Shown: piece after piece, positions 4,950-6,788 of the stretch | Numbering within the stretch: the stretch's first letter is position 1 | Layout of the letters: the number at the start of each line of letters is the position of its first letter | Origin: Bacillota bacterium | Lineage (GTDB): Bacteria > Bacillota > Clostridia > Lachnospirales > Lachnospiraceae | Assembly (NCBI GenBank): GCA_023458855.1 | Contig: JAEWWQ010000119.1 | Span: forward strand, 1 to 6,788 | DNA: 6,788 bases | Direction: 5' to 3' | Program-made: the position numbers and the translations under genes | Notes under the pieces: model-generated | The model's database searches: none | What the model was told of the DNA's origin: nothing | Seen by the model: only the letters and a program-made list of their open reading frames with translations

Positions 4950-5684
4950 ATGAAGGTAAGCGCCAGAAATGTAGTAACATGTTTTGTATTAGGGGTTATT
5001 TTATCACTTGGGATCTGCATACCGTCAAATGCAGCAGGGCGTAACTTTGCAGTAGGAGGCTATGTTGGGGATGTAAAGAAAATAGATGTGAAGAGTCAGG
5101 TTACTGGTGTACAGGGATATACGGGTATGACTTTCAGTGGAAGTATTGTTACAATTGTAATTCCATCTGTAGCTGGTGAAGAACCAAGTTATCTGGAATC
5201 TTACTATACCTATATTGATTCTACAACAGGAATACAAGAACGAGGTACGATCTATATTAGTATCTATTATAAGAGCGACAAGGAAGATGACGGACATAAA
5301 ACACAAGCAGACAGACTGACAGAACAATATGTTGCATATTTAGAGACATTAGATGAACAATATCCTGCGGGTTATCGTTTTACATACCTTGCATCGGGAC
5401 AGCGTGGTCTTGTCCTGATTGAGAATGATTATCTGACTGCATGCGTCACACATAAGGGGAATACCATAGGATCATTTCAGATTGTTGGAACGGATGGCAT
5501 TCCACGTAAGATGTTGATTCAGGATATTCAGTTTGAGATGGATAAGCCCTATATAGGATTATATGTCAATAACGATGACGGACAACAGCTCTCTTGCCGG
5601 ATAAGTGATGTGGATAAAGCTGCATTAATAGAAAATGGAATAAAAGGAATTTACTTAAATGGAGTTATCATGGACTTTGAATAG
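4950..5684 (+). CDS. Secreted protein of unrecognised family
   Basis: I do not recognise this 244-residue protein. It has a clear Sec signal peptide: a basic start (MKVSARN), a hydrophobic core at residues 8-24, and a probable signal peptidase I site after Ala28 (SNA|AG) or Ala29. There is no lipobox (Cys23 is preceded by LGI), no later membrane segment and no sortase motif, so the mature form of about 216 residues is probably released or loosely cell-associated. The mature part looks beta-rich in its first half and is rich in tyrosine (18 residues, for example YLESYYTYID at 81-90); a charged, probably helical stretch lies at 108-137. Two cysteines, Cys165 and Cys216, could form a disulfide. 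AAGGAGG (4935-4941) lies 8 bases before the ATG, and the gene has its own promoter and a downstream hairpin, so it is a single-gene unit. Its neighbours give no functional hint. Confidence 0.88.
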   Translation: MKVSARNVVTCFVLGVILSLGICIPSNAAGRNFAVGGYVGDVKKIDVKSQVTGVQGYTGMTFSGSIVTIVIPSVAGEEPSYLESYYTYIDSTTGIQERGTIYISIYYKSDKEDDGHKTQADRLTEQYVAYLETLDEQYPAGYRFTYLASGQRGLVLIENDYLTACVTHKGNTIGSFQIVGTDGIPRKMLIQDIQFEMDKPYIGLYVNNDDGQQLSCRISDVDKAALIENGIKGIYLNGVIMDFE

Positions 5685-5714
5685 GTAAATTGGATAATTC
5701 AAAGGAAGGTAACG

Positions 5715-5741
5715 ATGTCAAGAAGTATAAAATTCAATTGA
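5715..5741 (+). other. 8-codon mini-ORF with a ribosome binding site, possible gene remnant
   Basis: AAAGGAAGG (5701-5709) stands 5 bases before an ATG that opens only MSRSIKFN before TGA. A neighbouring frame across the same bases reads VKKYKIQLNGRQI before its own stop, and the first frame resumes after its stop with RFEEESDTLFVKL, so the stretch may be the frameshifted 5' end of a lost gene. It may equally be chance in a short intergenic stretch. Confidence 0.2.
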
Positions 5742-5756
5742 ACGGGCGACAGATTT

Positions 5757-5800
5757 GAAGAAGAAAGCGATACATTATTTGTAAAGCTTTCTTCTTCTTT
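5757..5800 (+). terminator. Hairpin terminator between convergent genes
   Basis: GAAGAAGAAAGC (5757-5768) pairs perfectly over 12 bp with GCTTTCTTCTTC (5786-5797); an inner TACA/TGTA pairing (5771-5774 with 5780-5783) extends the fold. The 3' arm runs into TTT, making a pyrimidine-rich tail on the + strand. It lies in the 135-base gap between the secreted-protein gene and the convergent ADP-ribosylglycohydrolase gene. The tail is shorter than ideal, and no T-tract is seen for the minus-strand direction. Confidence 0.7.
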
Positions 5801-5819
5801 CTGCGTCCTAAGCCTTTGC

Positions 5820-6788
5820 CTATTTATGTTCGTAACTTTTACGAAATGGTGATAAATGATATAATTTTCTGCTTAACTCATCAAAGTTAATCTCATTTGT
5901 GTTTTCTAATTTGTTAACCAATGAGTCATTAAAATTTGGATTCATTCCGCCGCAAATTGCAGTAGATATTGCCCCAATGGTATCCGTGTCTCCGCCAAGG
6001 GAGGCACAGATTTTAGCTGAAATCATAGGATTACCCTGAGAAAGTTCTACTATTGCGAGAACTGCAGGTATTGTCTCTATTGTTTCAACACCGGTTCCAG
6101 CAATCTCATATAAATTTTTTATGGCTTCCGCTATTGTACAGTCCTTAATGATTTGCTTTACCAATTTCATTCTTTCAATTATGGATGCCGATGGAATCTG
6201 AAAACCATAGTTCTTTGCCTTTTTTGCAATTTCTCTGGCTAAATCCCACATGTACTCCAGATCATTGCCGCCTGAAACCGCATAACTTATAATTCCGGCG
6301 ATAATGCTTGCACCTTGGATTGCAATGGAAGTATTATGAGTTGGCTTGCAGATCATATGAACATTGTTGATAAGAGAATCCAAATCATGAAAGTCGGAGA
6401 TGATTCCGATTGGACTTATTTTCATGGCAGCTCCGTTGGTTGTGCCAAGCTTTCCGGTTTCTTCTACAGACACACCCTTTTCGATAGATTCCAGTGCCTT
6501 CAAAGTGCTGGGACCGCAGACAAGAGCCGCCTCCTTTGATTCGTTTTTCCATCTGATCAGCTGATTAAGATAGCTTTCGGTATTAATGATACCATGGTTA
6601 TCAATGATCATGTCTGCGATCATCATGGTATTGATGGTATCATCTGTAATCTTGCCTGCAGACATGGTTCGGCCAAAAAAATCGTCGGGTTGCGAGGAAA
6701 GTAAATTTTTGACCCCATTAGGGAATCTGAGTTTAATATGTTCATGAGTCCAGAACTCTGTGGGCATACCCATGGCATCACCATAGGC
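5820..6788 (-). CDS. ADP-ribosylglycohydrolase (DraG/ARH superfamily), lacking only its N-terminal tip
   Basis: Members of this family hydrolyse ADP-ribose attached to arginine, serine or small molecules, using a binuclear Mg site in an all-helical fold. The frame stays open to the right edge and reads AYGDAMGMPTEF there, the family's conserved first motif, so the ATG at 6771-6773 is internal and roughly a dozen residues are missing. Metal-binding motifs are TDDT (6636-6647) near the N-terminus and GGDTDT (5979-5996) near the C-terminus, with PTHNT and a helical GASIIAGIIS segment between. The 322 residues visible match the family length (about 300-350). There is no signal peptide in the visible part, and the protein should be cytoplasmic. 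The substrate cannot be told from sequence: protein de-ADP-ribosylation, O-acetyl-ADP-ribose cleavage or another ADP-ribosyl compound are all possible. It converges on the secreted-protein gene; its promoter lies outside the window. Confidence 0.93.
   Translation of the reverse strand, partial: AYGDAMGMPTEFWTHEHIKLRFPNGVKNLLSSQPDDFFGRTMSAGKITDDTINTMMIADMIIDNHGIINTESYLNQLIRWKNESKEAALVCGPSTLKALESIEKGVSVEETGKLGTTNGAAMKISPIGIISDFHDLDSLINNVHMICKPTHNTSIAIQGASIIAGIISYAVSGGNDLEYMWDLAREIAKKAKNYGFQIPSASIIERMKLVKQIIKDCTIAEAIKNLYEIAGTGVETIETIPAVLAIVELSQGNPMISAKICASLGGDTDTIGAISTAICGGMNPNFNDSLVNKLENTNEINFDELSRKLYHLSPFRKSYEHK

Noticed and set aside
5010..5020. Lipoprotein signal (LGIC at residues 20-23 of the secreted protein)
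   Set aside because: The residue before Cys is Ile, not Gly/Ala/Ser, and a better signal peptidase I site (SNA|AG) follows.
4826..5327. Minus-strand open frames opposite the secreted-protein gene
   Set aside because: They are antisense to a gene with promoter, ribosome binding site and signal peptide; their translations are low-complexity shadows.
6771..6773. ATG as the start of the ADP-ribosylglycohydrolase gene
   Set aside because: Codons to the right edge read AYGDA, completing the conserved family motif, so the gene runs out of the window.
1..6788. CRISPR array, tRNA, rRNA, insertion sequence or phage genes
   Set aside because: I saw no regularly spaced repeats, no tRNA cloverleaf, no rRNA sequence, and no transposase or integrase reading frame on either strand.

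Overview
The window looks like a piece of chromosome from a low-GC Gram-positive anaerobe, most likely a member of the Lachnospiraceae (Clostridia). This is an inference from protein style, strong AAGGAGG-type ribosome binding sites and gene order (a DUF951 gene next to rpsF-ssb-rpsR); no taxonomic marker that would fix a genus is present.

Layout, left to right. Positions 1-2547 hold the 3' end of a carbohydrate utilisation operon: the C-terminal part of a MalG-type sugar ABC transporter permease, followed 19 bases later by a complete cytoplasmic family 3 glycoside hydrolase of the beta-xylosidase/beta-glucosidase type. The operon closes with a strong intrinsic terminator (2558-2585). Positions 2679-3595 hold a Sir2 (sirtuin) NAD-dependent protein deacylase and, 11 bases downstream, a small zinc-ribbon-like DUF951 protein; ribosome binding site spacing indicates that both start at GTG rather than at the earlier possible starts. 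Positions 3592-4796 hold the conserved rpsF-ssb-rpsR operon (ribosomal protein S6, single-stranded DNA-binding protein, ribosomal protein S18). It has its own strong promoter, whose spacer is exactly filled by a 15-base palindrome, a structured leader and a clear terminator. Positions 4797-5800 hold an unexplained 10-bp inverted repeat, a sigma-A-like promoter, a gene for a secreted protein of unrecognised family, and a hairpin terminator. Positions 5820-6788, on the minus strand, hold most of an ADP-ribosylglycohydrolase whose first residues lie beyond the right edge.

Working together: the permease and hydrolase form an import-then-hydrolyse route for xylo- or gluco-oligosaccharides. S6, SSB and S18 are a growth-linked housekeeping unit. 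The sirtuin consumes NAD and releases O-acyl-ADP-ribose, and the ADP-ribosylglycohydrolase belongs to a superfamily that cleaves ADP-ribose linkages; their proximity is suggestive but they are not in one operon.

Most of the window is ordinary. I do not see a convincing new multi-gene system. The items most worth a second look are the palindrome inside the rpsF promoter, the rpsF leader, and the secreted orphan protein with its upstream inverted repeat.
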